Source: Paenibacillus sp. GM2 (lineage in GTDB: Bacteria; Bacillota; Bacilli; Paenibacillales; Paenibacillaceae). From it: a DNA stretch of 64,000 nt. A program made the translations under genes and the position numbers. The stretch is taken from positions 2,003,140 to 2,067,139 of the forward strand of contig NZ_LN831279.1 in assembly GCF_900069005.2 (NCBI RefSeq), written 5' to 3'. This document shows, in pieces, positions 1 through 8,716 of the stretch (position 1 is its first letter; the number at the start of each line of letters is the position of its first letter). The notes under the pieces were generated by a model, which did no database searches, had not been told where the DNA came from, and saw nothing but the letters and a program-made list of their open reading frames with translations.

Positions 1-878
1 AACGCAAAATCAAGATTGTTGATCATATTCATAGCAGGACCGACAAGGCCGGACACGATCTGTGCCCGAATCCCGGCCCGATTCAGTTCCCCGCTGATCT
101 TACGGAACCGTTGCACCTCGGCTTCTTCTCTGCGATACTGCTTGACTACCTTCAGTCCGCTTACCGTCTCCTCGACAAGCCCGTTAAGCTCGCCTAAATG
201 CTGCTGCTGCTTTTTGAAATAGTTTCGGCTTAACCCGGCGATTTTCCGGCTTGATATTAGGGCGAGCGGGATGATTAGCATAGCTACCAGAGTGAGCGGA
301 ATGTTGAGTACCATCATAATAACGAGCGAACCGCTGATCATAATAATGCTATTCAATAGCTGAGTTACGCTCTGATTCAACGTATTCGCTACATTATCGA
401 TATCATTGGTTGCCCGGCTCATAAGCTCTCCATTGCTGTGTGTATCAAAAAACTGAATCGGGAGCTGATGATATTTGGCGAACAGATCGCACCGCAGCTC
501 GTTTACGGTATTTTGCGAGACAGCGGTCATGACATACGCCTGAATCCAGGCAACTGCACTGCCTAACAAATAAATACCGAGAATAAGCAGACAGAAACGG
601 ATAAGCAGGCTGTAGTCACCCGGTATGATCGCGGTATCGATTGCCTTGCCTAGCATATACGGCCCGATTAGGGACACAAGAGCGTTCAGTATCGTGAACA
701 CATACACTGTTACGAGCCCTGCACGCTGGCGGTTCAGGTACCCCCAGATACGTCTGATCGTAGCCCCCCGATGTTTGGCGCGAATGATCGGTACAGCGCC
801 GCGCCCTGGGCCACCTCCGCCAAAGCCGCCGGGACGTCCGGGAGTTGGCATAGCTATTCTATGATTGAGGTTGGACAT
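1..878 (-). CDS. ABC exporter half-transporter, transmembrane part (partial)
   Basis: This is the N-terminal 292 residues of an ABC exporter, cut by the left window edge before the nucleotide-binding domain. The start is ATG at 878, six bases after a strong AGGAGGAG site. A Gly/Pro-rich basic tail (about residues 10-35) is followed by a type IV exporter membrane domain with several hydrophobic segments; motifs typical of the cytoplasmic loops are visible, such as FFDTHSNGELMSR and VEETVSGLKVVKQY. The start lies 20 bases inside the end of the upstream exporter gene, so the two are translationally coupled and should form a heterodimer. The partner has a degenerate ATPase site, so this half is expected to carry the canonical one, but that part is outside the window. 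YfiC-like by layout; substrate unknown, probably a drug or peptide. Confidence 0.9.
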   Translation of the reverse strand, partial: MSNLNHRIAMPTPGRPGGFGGGGPGRGAVPIIRAKHRGATIRRIWGYLNRQRAGLVTVYVFTILNALVSLIGPYMLGKAIDTAIIPGDYSLLIRFCLLILGIYLLGSAVAWIQAYVMTAVSQNTVNELRCDLFAKYHQLPIQFFDTHSNGELMSRATNDIDNVANTLNQSVTQLLNSIIMISGSLVIMMVLNIPLTLVAMLIIPLALISSRKIAGLSRNYFKKQQQHLGELNGLVEETVSGLKVVKQYRREEAEVQRFRKISGELNRAGIRAQIVSGLVGPAMNMINNLDFA

Positions 879-2607
879 AAGTCTCCTCCTCTCCCTTTAG
901 CTGCGACTGCAGTATATCCTGATATATTTCACTGCTCTGCATAAGCTCAAGATGCGTTCCTTGCGCCACGATTCGACCGTTCTCCAGGATAAGAATGCGA
1001 TCAGCATCTATCACTGACGAGACCCGCTGGGCAATTATAATGTTGGTACTGCTGCGCATTTGCTCTTTAAGCTGCTGCCTGATTCTTAATTCTGTGGTCG
1101 CATCCAAGGCGCTGGTGCTGTCATCCAGAATAAGAATCATTGGCTGTATTAGCAGCGCCCTGGCGATCGACAGCCGCTGCTTCTGCCCCCCGGACAAGTT
1201 AATGCCGCGCTGTCCAAGTAAAGTATCATACCCATCCGGGAACCCTCTGATAAAGCTGTCAGCTTCCGCTCTAACTGCGGCTTGCTGTACGTCCTCATCC
1301 CCCGCCTCAGGACGGCCATAGCGGATATTGTCACGAATCGTACCGCTGAACAGAATCGTCTGCTGCATGACGAATCCGATCCGGGTTCGCAGATGATCCA
1401 GGCTAATCCCCCGAACATCCGTGCCATCGATCTTGATCGAACCGGACGTAGCCTCATAGAGCCTTGGTATTAGACTGACAAGCGTAGATTTGCCGGCACC
1501 CGTAGCACCAAGAATCGCCACTGTCTCGCCAGGCTTGGCAACGAAACTGATATCCTCAAGAACCAGGTTTTCATCGGCATCATCATAAGCGAACGACACA
1601 TGATTGAACTCAATCCGTCCAAAATGTATAACATCCTGCCCAGCATCTGGCAAGTCAACAATGTCATCGGCAGTCTCCAGCACTTCGTTCACCCGATCCG
1701 CTGACACCTTGGCCCTGGACACAAAGGTCAGTGTATTGCTCAGCATTACCATCGACATTAGCAGCTGTGTGACATAGTTGATAAAAGCAATCAGCTCGCC
1801 GACAGCCAGCTCGCCATTCCAGTGCTGGAGGCCTCCGAACCATAACACAGCGACAATACTCGCATTTAAGATCAATGTCATGATCGGCATATTCAGCGCC
1901 ATTAGGCGAATCGCCTTAATTGCCGTGCGGGTATATTCCCTATTCGCCGCATTGAAGCGGCGCTGCTCTTGCTCCGAACGAACAAATGCCTTGATCACAC
2001 GGATCCCGGACAAATTCTCCTGGAGCACTGTGTTGACACCGTCAAGCTTTACCTGCATTTTCGCAAACAATGGAAAAGAAAGCTTAATCAGCACATATAA
2101 AAGGATAAATAGCAGCGGAACAGATACTAACAGGATAAGAGTAAGCTTGGGACTGATCCGAATCGCCATCACCAGACTGCCAACCAGCAGCAGCGGTGAT
2201 CGCACAAAAGACCGCAAAATCATCTGTACAAACGTCTGCAGCTGCACAACATCATTCGTTATTCTTGTGATCAACGATCCTGTCTTTATCCGGTCCAGAT
2301 TGCGATTCGAGAACGACTGAATATGCTCGAACAGGCGGATTCGCAAGTCATTGCCGAAATTCTGTGAAGCGATGCTTGAGAACAAGGTACAGCCTGCGCC
2401 CCCAAGCAAGCCGATCAATGCCACTCCAAGCATCGATAGACCGGTTGTAATGATATGCGCCTGATCATTCTTCATTAACCCCTGATCTACAATGCTCGCC
2501 ATCAGTGTTGGCTGGAGCAGATCCATAAACACTTCGACTACCATTAGCAGAGGGGCCAGTGCACACCATAGTAAATAAGGCTTTAAATAACCTTTAAGCT
2601 TCCTCAT
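859..2607 (-). CDS. ABC exporter half-transporter with degenerate ATPase site
   Basis: A complete 582-residue half-transporter: membrane domain first (about 1-320), then an ATPase domain with Walker A GATGAGKST near residue 367 and signature LSGGQ near 471. After Walker B the sequence is DDSTSALD, so the catalytic Glu is Asp (about residue 496), and the switch His is Gln in IIAQRVSS (about 527). Such paired substitutions are known from heterodimeric exporters of the BmrC/TM287 or YfiB type, where one ATP site is inactive. I chose ATG 2607, with GGTGAA upstream, over a longer frame beginning at 2724, because the extra 39 residues overlap the upstream small protein and look unlike any transporter. 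It overlaps that gene by 14 bases and the next exporter gene by 20, so the three form one coupled operon. Confidence 0.92.
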   Translation of the reverse strand: MRKLKGYLKPYLLWCALAPLLMVVEVFMDLLQPTLMASIVDQGLMKNDQAHIITTGLSMLGVALIGLLGGAGCTLFSSIASQNFGNDLRIRLFEHIQSFSNRNLDRIKTGSLITRITNDVVQLQTFVQMILRSFVRSPLLLVGSLVMAIRISPKLTLILLVSVPLLFILLYVLIKLSFPLFAKMQVKLDGVNTVLQENLSGIRVIKAFVRSEQEQRRFNAANREYTRTAIKAIRLMALNMPIMTLILNASIVAVLWFGGLQHWNGELAVGELIAFINYVTQLLMSMVMLSNTLTFVSRAKVSADRVNEVLETADDIVDLPDAGQDVIHFGRIEFNHVSFAYDDADENLVLEDISFVAKPGETVAILGATGAGKSTLVSLIPRLYEATSGSIKIDGTDVRGISLDHLRTRIGFVMQQTILFSGTIRDNIRYGRPEAGDEDVQQAAVRAEADSFIRGFPDGYDTLLGQRGINLSGGQKQRLSIARALLIQPMILILDDSTSALDATTELRIRQQLKEQMRSSTNIIIAQRVSSVIDADRILILENGRIVAQGTHLELMQSSEIYQDILQSQLKGEEETYVQPQS

Positions 2608-2968
2608 GCTGTTCACCGGGTGGATTATCGTCATTTGGCAGATCGTTCCCGCCAGTTTCCTGTTCATTTCTGGTAAGAGATTCGCGCAGCTCAAAGGTAT
2701 GAATAAACTCCTGGATAATCGCATCCGTCGCCTTCAATTCCCCGCTAATGATCGTCTTGATCGATTCAAATTCCGGCTGCTCCATTTGCCGCTGCAAGCT
2801 TGCCCGCCGCAAGTTCAGCTTATCCAGGAAAGCGAGTGCTCTTCCTCGGCGGAAGGTCTGTGCTCTTGAAGGCGGCCTCTTGTCGGCCTCTTCATTGCGC
2901 TTCCCCCTCCTCTCCCTATGTTCTTTGTAATTGTAATGCTCCCGGCGCTCCTGTCTTCCTTCTCGCAT
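2594..2968 (-). CDS. small charged protein, paralogue A, ahead of ABC exporter
   Basis: A 124-residue protein I do not recognise. The first 40 residues are extremely rich in Arg, Glu, His and Lys; a conserved core follows (TFRRGRALAFLDKLNLRR, then EQPEFESIKTIISGELKATDAI, then EFIHTFELRE), probably two or three amphipathic helices; the end is acidic. There is no membrane segment, signal peptide or clear helix-turn-helix. The ATG at 2968 follows AAGGAGG; the longer frame from 3055 runs through the operator and is rejected. It is the first gene of the operon with the ABC exporter pair, and a second copy of the same core lies immediately upstream at 3142-3471. A role as regulator, adaptor or sensor of the exporter is only an inference from position. 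Confidence 0.7.
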   Translation of the reverse strand: MREGRQERREHYNYKEHRERRGKRNEEADKRPPSRAQTFRRGRALAFLDKLNLRRASLQRQMEQPEFESIKTIISGELKATDAIIQEFIHTFELRESLTRNEQETGGNDLPNDDNPPGEQHEEA

Positions 2969-2988
2969 TTCAATTTCCTCCTTCGGTT

Positions 2989-3004
2989 GTATACAAACGT
3001 ATAC
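2989..3004. promoter_or_regulatory. palindromic operator copy 1
   Basis: GTATACAAACGTATAC, an inverted repeat with GTATAC arms, lies between the promoter and the start of small protein A. It is nearly identical to copy 2, 27 bases away. The regulator is not identifiable in the window. Confidence 0.7.
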
Positions 3005-3015
3005 ATCGCTTATTT

Positions 3016-3031
3016 GTATACAAATGTATAC
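3016..3031. promoter_or_regulatory. palindromic operator copy 2, over the -10
   Basis: GTATACAAATGTATAC differs from copy 1 at one base. It covers the probable -10 of the minus-strand promoter at 3025-3052, so a bound protein should block transcription of the exporter operon. Confidence 0.7.
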
Positions 3032-3052
3032 GAAATACAGACGGATTGTCAA
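3025..3052 (-). promoter_or_regulatory. sigma-A promoter of exporter operon
   Basis: On the minus strand a consensus -35 TTGACA (3047-3052) is separated by 16 bases from TATACA (3025-3030). The -10 is weak but sits inside operator copy 2. Confidence 0.6.
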
Positions 3053-3072
3053 CATTTTTTCTTTTTAGGCAC

Positions 3073-3101
3073 CAAAAAAAGCAAATGATTTCTCATTTGC
3101 T
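3073..3101 (-). terminator. terminator after small paralogue B
   Basis: Minus-strand stem AGCAAATGA / TCATTTGCT with a 4-base loop followed by a run of seven T. It ends the transcript of the 3142-3471 gene just before the promoter of the exporter operon. Confidence 0.8.
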
Positions 3102-3141
3102 CTCTTTCTGTTCTCTTGTAGTAAATGAAGGCGCTGCTTAT

Positions 3142-3471
3142 TTATTCCTTCTTACAAGAATGCTGCTCGTTCTCCAGGTATGCCTCGCGAAGCTCAAATG
3201 TATGGATAAACTCCTCAATAATCGCATCCGTCGCTTTCAATTCTCCGCTAATGACCGACTTGATCGATTCGAATTCCGGCTGCTCCAGCTGCTGTACTAA
3301 TGTCGAACGCTTTATATTTAGCCTTTCCAGAAAAGCGAGCGCTCTTCCTCGGCGAAAAGTCTGCGCATTTTTAGAATGCTTCTTGTTCAAGCCTTCGTGC
3401 TCATGGTCCCGGTTATCCCTGTGCTCTTGACGCTCATGAGGCTCACGATATCCAAGATTGTCCTTGCGCAT
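3142..3471 (-). CDS. small charged protein, paralogue B
   Basis: A 109-residue protein with the same core as the next gene downstream (TFRRGRALAFLERLNIKR, EQPEFESIKSVISGELKAT, EFIHTFELRE), so the two are tandem duplicates. The N-terminus is again a charged Arg/Glu/His stretch and the C-terminus is Lys-rich. The start ATG at 3471 has AGAGGGAG upstream. It has its own terminator (3073-3101), so unlike paralogue A it is not co-transcribed with the exporter. No known domain is recognised; no helix-turn-helix, signal peptide or membrane segment is visible. Function unknown. Confidence 0.7.
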   Translation of the reverse strand: MRKDNLGYREPHERQEHRDNRDHEHEGLNKKHSKNAQTFRRGRALAFLERLNIKRSTLVQQLEQPEFESIKSVISGELKATDAIIEEFIHTFELREAYLENEQHSCKKE

Positions 3472-3591
3472 ACTGCTCTCCCTCTTCTCTTGTATGTAGT
3501 ACGGACTATATTCCAAAGTCAAAGAATCCGCCCTGGCGATATATTTTACTACAATTATACACTACATCGCTAATCCACGGCTTTCTGCGTC

Positions 3592-3626
3592 AAAAAAAGC
3601 CCCTCAACCACAGGTTGAAGGGCTTT
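3592..3626 (-). terminator. terminator after siderophore-binding protein
   Basis: Minus-strand stem AAGCCCTTCAACC / GGTTGAGGGGCTT with a 3-base loop followed by TTTTTTT. It closes the operon that begins at the Fur box near 9818. Confidence 0.88.
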
Positions 3627-3656
3627 GCACATCCGAATCTATCGTATTATTCCGGA

Positions 3657-4664
3657 TTATTTGCTGAGCAGTCTGATGGCATCTTCCAATTGGGCCTTCA
3701 AAGACATGACGTCATATGAAAACCAGAGACCATCATCAACAACGTATACCTTACCATTCTTCACAGCAGGAAGATTCCTCCAGAGCGAACTGTCGTCCAC
3801 TTCTTTCACAAAATCAGGATCATTGTCAAACTTGACGACGAACAGGCGATCTGCAGAAGCATATTCCGGCAGCTTCTCCATTGAAATACTAACCCCGGCC
3901 TCATGATTCCCCTTCTCCCATTCCTGCTTGACCATATCAGTCATCGGAAATTTCAGGGCGTCGAACAAGGTGTATCCGACATTACCGCTTCCATAGACTC
4001 TCAGTTGCCCTTTCTCATATCCACCGATTACAACGACACCAAAGGTTTCTTTATCGTCTACATAAGCTGACAGCTCAGCTCGCACATCTTCTGCCCTTTT
4101 ATCGAAGTTCTGAATCCATTCGTCCGCTTTATCTGATTGGCCCAGTACATCAGCAACCGCTTTGAAATGCTCGAAGGCATCCTGTCCTTCCCATTGAACC
4201 ACAACGGTAGGGGCGATCTTATTCAGCTGATCCAGTTGATCCTTATTGTACTCATTAGCAATAATCAGATCAGGCTCAAGCGCCAGTGCCTTCTCAAGAT
4301 CCAGCGCATTTGCGGCCCCGATATCTTCGATCCCGCCGATCTGGTCCTTAATGGACGCAAAGCCGGTTAGCAAATGCGTAGCCGCGCCTGCCGGCTTCAT
4401 CCCGATTGCCAGCATCTCCGGCAAATATTGGGTTGTCAGTACCCGTTCAGGGTGAGCTGGAATGGTGACCTCTCGGCCAAGCGCATCTGTATACACTCTG
4501 GTCCCCGCCTTCTCACCAACATTTGCTGCCGCAGACTCCTTCCCTGTGTCAGCCTCCTGCTGCTGCGCACTCCCCGGTGCCGATTGGCCACAAGCGGACA
4601 GCATCACAACAAATAAAATAGCAATACAGGATTGCCATAAATAACGCCTGGTGCGATAAACCAT
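3657..4664 (-). CDS. siderophore-binding lipoprotein (FecB/FhuD type)
   Basis: A 335-residue iron-siderophore binding lipoprotein of an ABC importer, anchored outside the membrane. A basic N-terminus and hydrophobic helix end in the lipobox LSAC (Cys25); a linker rich in Gln, Ala and Glu follows. The class III binding-protein fold is indicated by TIPAHPERVLTTQYLPEM, by LALEPDLIIANEY, and by the C-terminal LWRNLPAVKNGKVYVVDDGLW. The ATG at 4664 follows AAGGGGG. It is the last gene of a likely five-gene operon (binding protein, two FecCD permeases, ABC exporter, this gene), 61 bases after the exporter gene, and is followed by a terminator. The ligand cannot be read from the sequence. Confidence 0.92.
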   Translation of the reverse strand: MVYRTRRYLWQSCIAILFVVMLSACGQSAPGSAQQQEADTGKESAAANVGEKAGTRVYTDALGREVTIPAHPERVLTTQYLPEMLAIGMKPAGAATHLLTGFASIKDQIGGIEDIGAANALDLEKALALEPDLIIANEYNKDQLDQLNKIAPTVVVQWEGQDAFEHFKAVADVLGQSDKADEWIQNFDKRAEDVRAELSAYVDDKETFGVVVIGGYEKGQLRVYGSGNVGYTLFDALKFPMTDMVKQEWEKGNHEAGVSISMEKLPEYASADRLFVVKFDNDPDFVKEVDDSSLWRNLPAVKNGKVYVVDDGLWFSYDVMSLKAQLEDAIRLLSK

Positions 4665-4725
4665 GAAGCGTCCCCCTTTTTTTCAGTCTGAATTCTCTAT
4701 TAAAACGATCTTGTTCAAAAACCCT

Positions 4726-6441
4726 TTATGACCCAAATTGAGCCTCATGCAGCTTGCTGTACACTCCACCGGCTGCCACCAGGTCCTTATGTCTGCCCTG
4801 CTCGGCGATTCCCTGTTCCGTAACTACAATAATCCGGTCCGCATTCTTGATCGTAGCCAGGCGGTGCGCGATAACCAGTGTCGTCCGGCCATCCGACAGC
4901 TCGCTAAGGGATTGCTGAATCGCTTTTTCGGTCTCTGTATCCAGGGCTGATGTCGCTTCATCCAGGATGAGGATCGGTGGGTTTTTCAGGAACATGCGAG
5001 CAATCGCCAGCCGCTGTTTCTGTCCGCCGGACAGCTTCACGCCGCGTTCCCCGATCACCGTCTCCAGGCCATCAGGCAATGAGGCGATAAATTCATCCAG
5101 CCGGGCTCGCTTGACGGCTTCCCAAATTTCCGCATCCGCTGCGGTCAGATCGCCATAGGCTATATTTTCACGAATGGTGCCCGAGAATAAGAAAACGTCC
5201 TGCTGAACAATCCCGATCTGCTTCCGTAGAGAAGCTAACTTCATCCGGGTAATGTCGATGCCATCGACGGTAATCATGCCTGATTCCACCTCATAAAAGC
5301 GCGGCAGCAAGCTGCACAGCGTCGTCTTGCCGGCACCGGACGGACCAACAAAAGCGATCGTCTCCCCGGCTCTGATCCTTAGATCGACATTTTCCAGCAC
5401 TTTGGCTTCATTCTCATAGCCGAACGTAACTTGATGATACTCAATATCGCCGCGCAATTGATCAACCTCAATCGCATCCGGGCTGTCATCGATATCCGGC
5501 TCGGTCTCAAGCAGTTCTATGTAGCTCTTGAAGCCAGCCATCCCCTTCGGATAACTCTCGATTACGGCATTGATCTTGTTGATCGGTCCGAGGAACACAT
5601 TGGATAACAGCAGGAATCCGACGAATTCGCCGCTCGTCATCTCCCCTTTAATGACAAACCAGGTACCACAGACGAGGACGAATAAAATGACGATCCTCAT
5701 CAGGAAATAGCTAATCGAGAGGTTCTGAGCTTGAATCTTATAAGAGAAAAACTTCGTCTGCCGGTACTGCTCATTATTTTCAGCAAAACGCTCGGCTTCG
5801 AATTTCTCATTAGTAAATGCTTGCACCACGCGAATCCCGCCAATGCTGTCCTCCACCCGGGCGTTAAACTCGCCAATGTCTCGGAACATGCGCTGGAACG
5901 CGTGAATCATCTTCCGGTTGAAATAGAGCGCCAGATAGACCAGTCCGGGAATGACGACGACGGCAAGCAGCGCCAGCTTCCAGTTGATCGTCAACATCAG
6001 TGCAAATGCGCCGATCAGCGTCATGGCCGCGATGAATAAATCCTCCGGACCGTGATGGGCCATCTCTCCGATTTCCATCAGATTGCTGGTCATTCGGGCC
6101 ATCAGATGTCCGGTCTTGTTATTATCGAAGAAGCGGAAGGATAGCTTCTGCACATGGTTGAACAACTTGCTGCGCATATCGGACTCAATATTGATGCCCA
6201 GCCGATGCCCCCAATAGGTGACAATATATTGCAGCAGGCTATTCAGCGCATACACTGCGAGCAGTCCGAGACAAGCCCAGAAGATCAGCATCCAATCTCC
6301 GCCTGGCAGCAAATCATCGACGAACTGGTTCACGACAATCGGGAAGAACAATTCGAGTAACCCTGCGACAACGGCACAGCAGAAATCAACCAGGAACAAG
6401 GTTTTATACGGTTTATAATAGGAGAAAAACTTACTTAGCAC
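4726..6441 (-). CDS. ABC exporter, MsbA/YgaD type
   Basis: A half-size ABC exporter of about 571 residues with the membrane domain first and an ATPase domain with Walker A GPSGAGKTT, signature LSGGQKQR, Walker B ILILDEATSALD and switch IAHRLATI, all canonical, so it can act as a homodimer. The start is best placed at GTG 6441 because AGGAAGGGAG lies ten bases upstream; a TTG at 6465 gives a longer frame but lacks a ribosome site. It sits 60 bases after the second FecCD permease and before another siderophore-binding protein, so it is probably in the Fur-controlled operon. A role in siderophore or siderophore-intermediate export is inferred only from this position; a general drug exporter is the alternative. 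Confidence 0.88.
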   Translation of the reverse strand: MLSKFFSYYKPYKTLFLVDFCCAVVAGLLELFFPIVVNQFVDDLLPGGDWMLIFWACLGLLAVYALNSLLQYIVTYWGHRLGINIESDMRSKLFNHVQKLSFRFFDNNKTGHLMARMTSNLMEIGEMAHHGPEDLFIAAMTLIGAFALMLTINWKLALLAVVVIPGLVYLALYFNRKMIHAFQRMFRDIGEFNARVEDSIGGIRVVQAFTNEKFEAERFAENNEQYRQTKFFSYKIQAQNLSISYFLMRIVILFVLVCGTWFVIKGEMTSGEFVGFLLLSNVFLGPINKINAVIESYPKGMAGFKSYIELLETEPDIDDSPDAIEVDQLRGDIEYHQVTFGYENEAKVLENVDLRIRAGETIAFVGPSGAGKTTLCSLLPRFYEVESGMITVDGIDITRMKLASLRKQIGIVQQDVFLFSGTIRENIAYGDLTAADAEIWEAVKRARLDEFIASLPDGLETVIGERGVKLSGGQKQRLAIARMFLKNPPILILDEATSALDTETEKAIQQSLSELSDGRTTLVIAHRLATIKNADRIIVVTEQGIAEQGRHKDLVAAGGVYSKLHEAQFGS

Positions 6442-6501
6442 AGAGTATACGCTCCCTTCCTGCAAATTTAGGATAAAACCCCCATCGCAAATTCGGCTCT
6501 A

Positions 6502-7560
6502 TTATCGTGAATGAGCTAGCAGGTATAAAAAATATGGCGCCCCGACAATGGCGACGATAATCCCTGCCGGTATCTCGGACGGTTGCAGAATCAAACGGCC
6601 CAACATGTCCGCTACGATAACCATGAACGATCCGGTCAAAGCGGAGGCCGGCAATAACGCTTGATGCTTCGGCCCTACGAGCCTTCTCGCCAAATGCGGT
6701 CCGATCAAGCCAACAAAACCGATGCCGCCGCTGACGGCTACACAGGAGCCCGCCAGTCCTACAGCAGCTGCAAGCAGAACAATCTGCTCTCTGGACACCT
6801 TCGCACCCAGACCGGTTGCGGTCATCTCCCCCAGATTGAGCACGTTCATCGTCCGCGCTTTGGAGAATACAAACGGCAGCAGAATCACGATGAATGGAAG
6901 CAGCGCCAGCACAAACTTCCAGTTCGTTCCCCAGATACTTCCGGCCATCCAGGTCGCCACGAACTGATACTTCTCCGGGTTAATTCGTAGTGTAATAACA
7001 ATCGTCGCCGCGCTGATGCCAGCGGCAACGGCTACACCGGTCAGCAGCAGACGCGTTGGCAGCAAACCTTTATGCCGCTTATAGGATAAGGAGAAAATAA
7101 TCGCTGCCGTCACCCCCGCGCCAATCCATGCCAGCACAGGCAGCAGAAATATCGAAGCGGTGCCCATATTCGGATAGTAGGCAACGAAGATCAATACAAC
7201 CAATCCGGCTCCGGCATTAATGCCCAGGATTCCCGGATCAGCAAGCGCATTGCGGGATATGCCCTGCATAATACAGCCAGACACGGCCAATCCGGCGCCA
7301 ATCAGCACGGAGATTACGATGCGGGGCAAGCGAAAATCAAATAGAATCAGTTGTTCCTTCTCGGTTCCTCCCCCGAACAAGGTACGGATCGTATCCAGTG
7401 GCGAGAGGCGGATAAAGCCGGTGTTCATGCTTAGTACAAAGGCAATGATAATAAGCAGCCCAAGCGTTAGCAGAACGATAACGCTTCTTCTATGCTGACG
7501 TCTGTCTGCAGATGAAATATCCGATTTTTGATTGTCCATCTCTAATGTTGGCTGCGTCAT
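6502..7560 (-). CDS. iron-siderophore ABC permease (FecCD family), second subunit
   Basis: A 352-residue inner-membrane permease of the BtuC/FecCD family with about ten membrane helices. Family hallmarks are visible: LFDFRLPRIVISVLIGAGLA, CIMQGISRNALADPGILGINAGAG, and GGIGFVGLIGPHLARRLVG, which contains the loop that docks the ATPase. Its ATG overlaps the stop of the upstream permease by one base, so the two are translationally coupled and should form a heterodimeric channel. No ATPase gene is in the operon, so a shared YusV/FhuC-type ATPase must be encoded elsewhere. Similar to YfhA/FeuC by length and motif. Confidence 0.94.
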   Translation of the reverse strand: MTQPTLEMDNQKSDISSADRRQHRRSVIVLLTLGLLIIIAFVLSMNTGFIRLSPLDTIRTLFGGGTEKEQLILFDFRLPRIVISVLIGAGLAVSGCIMQGISRNALADPGILGINAGAGLVVLIFVAYYPNMGTASIFLLPVLAWIGAGVTAAIIFSLSYKRHKGLLPTRLLLTGVAVAAGISAATIVITLRINPEKYQFVATWMAGSIWGTNWKFVLALLPFIVILLPFVFSKARTMNVLNLGEMTATGLGAKVSREQIVLLAAAVGLAGSCVAVSGGIGFVGLIGPHLARRLVGPKHQALLPASALTGSFMVIVADMLGRLILQPSEIPAGIIVAIVGAPYFLYLLAHSR

Positions 7561-8624
7561 TACAGCTCCCTCCCTTCCTTGCGTGAAATATAGAGGAAGA
7601 AGGGTACCCCAATCAGTGCGATCAGAGCACCAAGTGGAGTCTCATACGGCGGGTTGACCATTCTTGCCGCCAGATCCGCAAACACAACGAGCAAAGCCCC
7701 AAGAACGGCGGAGCACGGGATAATCAAGCGGTAATCCACTCCAACCAGCTTCCGGGTCAGATGAGGGATTACCAGGCCTACAAAGCCGACAGCGCCTACT
7801 ACCGAGACCGCAGCTCCGGCCAGAATCAGCACAATAACAGCGCCGAACAACTTCACCGTGCCACTGCGAAGTCCCAGGCCCCTGGCAACATCATCGCCCA
7901 GACTAAGCATCGTGATCGAGCGGGACAAAATAATCGCTCCAATGACAGCCACAAGCACCCAAGGGAACATGATTTTAAGCTGCATCCAGCTCGTACCGGC
8001 AACACCGCCTGCATACCAAAAAGCGAGGTCCTGCCCGATACGGAAATAAAGAGCAATTCCTTCGCTAAGCGCGGACAGCAATGCGGATACGGCCGCTCCG
8101 GCCAGTACAAGACGCAATGGTGTTAGTCCGCCTTTGACCATAGAGCCGATGCCGTAGACAATCCCTGCCCCGACTCCGGCTCCCAGGAAGGAGTACAGAA
8201 TCAGGTACATAAATGGCAGGCCCGGGAAAAAGGCAAAGCAGAGCGCCAAGGCAAACCCAGCGCCGGCGTTCAAGCCAAGCAGACCTGAGTCGGCCAGCGG
8301 ATTGCGCGTCATTCCCTGCATGATAGCGCCGGCCACGGCGAAGCAAGTGCCAACCATCGCTCCGCCGAGAACGCGCGGCAGCCGGAGTTCCTGAATTATC
8401 TGATGTTGTGTCAGGTCGGAATTGTAGCGAAATATCGCCTCCCAGACGGTTGTAAACTTGATATCCGCCGCCCCAAAGGATACGGACAGACCGATGCTTA
8501 GAATCAGCGCCACTACGCCTCCAATCAGAATGATGGCTGCCGCCCACGGGTGTGAACGGAACGTCACTTTCTTAACCTCTTCATTCTGTTGGGTGAGATT
8601 TATATCTATCTTGCTAAGACTCAT
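7560..8624 (-). CDS. iron-siderophore ABC permease (FecCD family), first subunit
   Basis: A 354-residue FecCD permease. Visible family motifs include IIQELRLPRVLGGAMVGTCF, AIMQGMTRNPLADSGLLGLN and VGAVGFVGLVIPHLTRKLVG. The start ATG at 8624 has AAGGTGG upstream. It is preceded by a siderophore-binding protein gene with a Fur box and followed, with a one-base overlap, by the second permease. This is the only FecCD permease pair in the window, although six siderophore-binding lipoproteins are present. YfiZ/FeuB-like; the siderophore is not deducible. Confidence 0.94.
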   Translation of the reverse strand: MSLSKIDINLTQQNEEVKKVTFRSHPWAAAIILIGGVVALILSIGLSVSFGAADIKFTTVWEAIFRYNSDLTQHQIIQELRLPRVLGGAMVGTCFAVAGAIMQGMTRNPLADSGLLGLNAGAGFALALCFAFFPGLPFMYLILYSFLGAGVGAGIVYGIGSMVKGGLTPLRLVLAGAAVSALLSALSEGIALYFRIGQDLAFWYAGGVAGTSWMQLKIMFPWVLVAVIGAIILSRSITMLSLGDDVARGLGLRSGTVKLFGAVIVLILAGAAVSVVGAVGFVGLVIPHLTRKLVGVDYRLIIPCSAVLGALLVVFADLAARMVNPPYETPLGALIALIGVPFFLYISRKEGREL

Positions 8625-8716
8625 TTTAAGCCACCTTTACCTATCAGAATTGCAGTTCAGCATAAATGACCGCTTAATGAAGCGGCCATTTATACTTGCA
8701 TTGCTGCGGGCAATCG

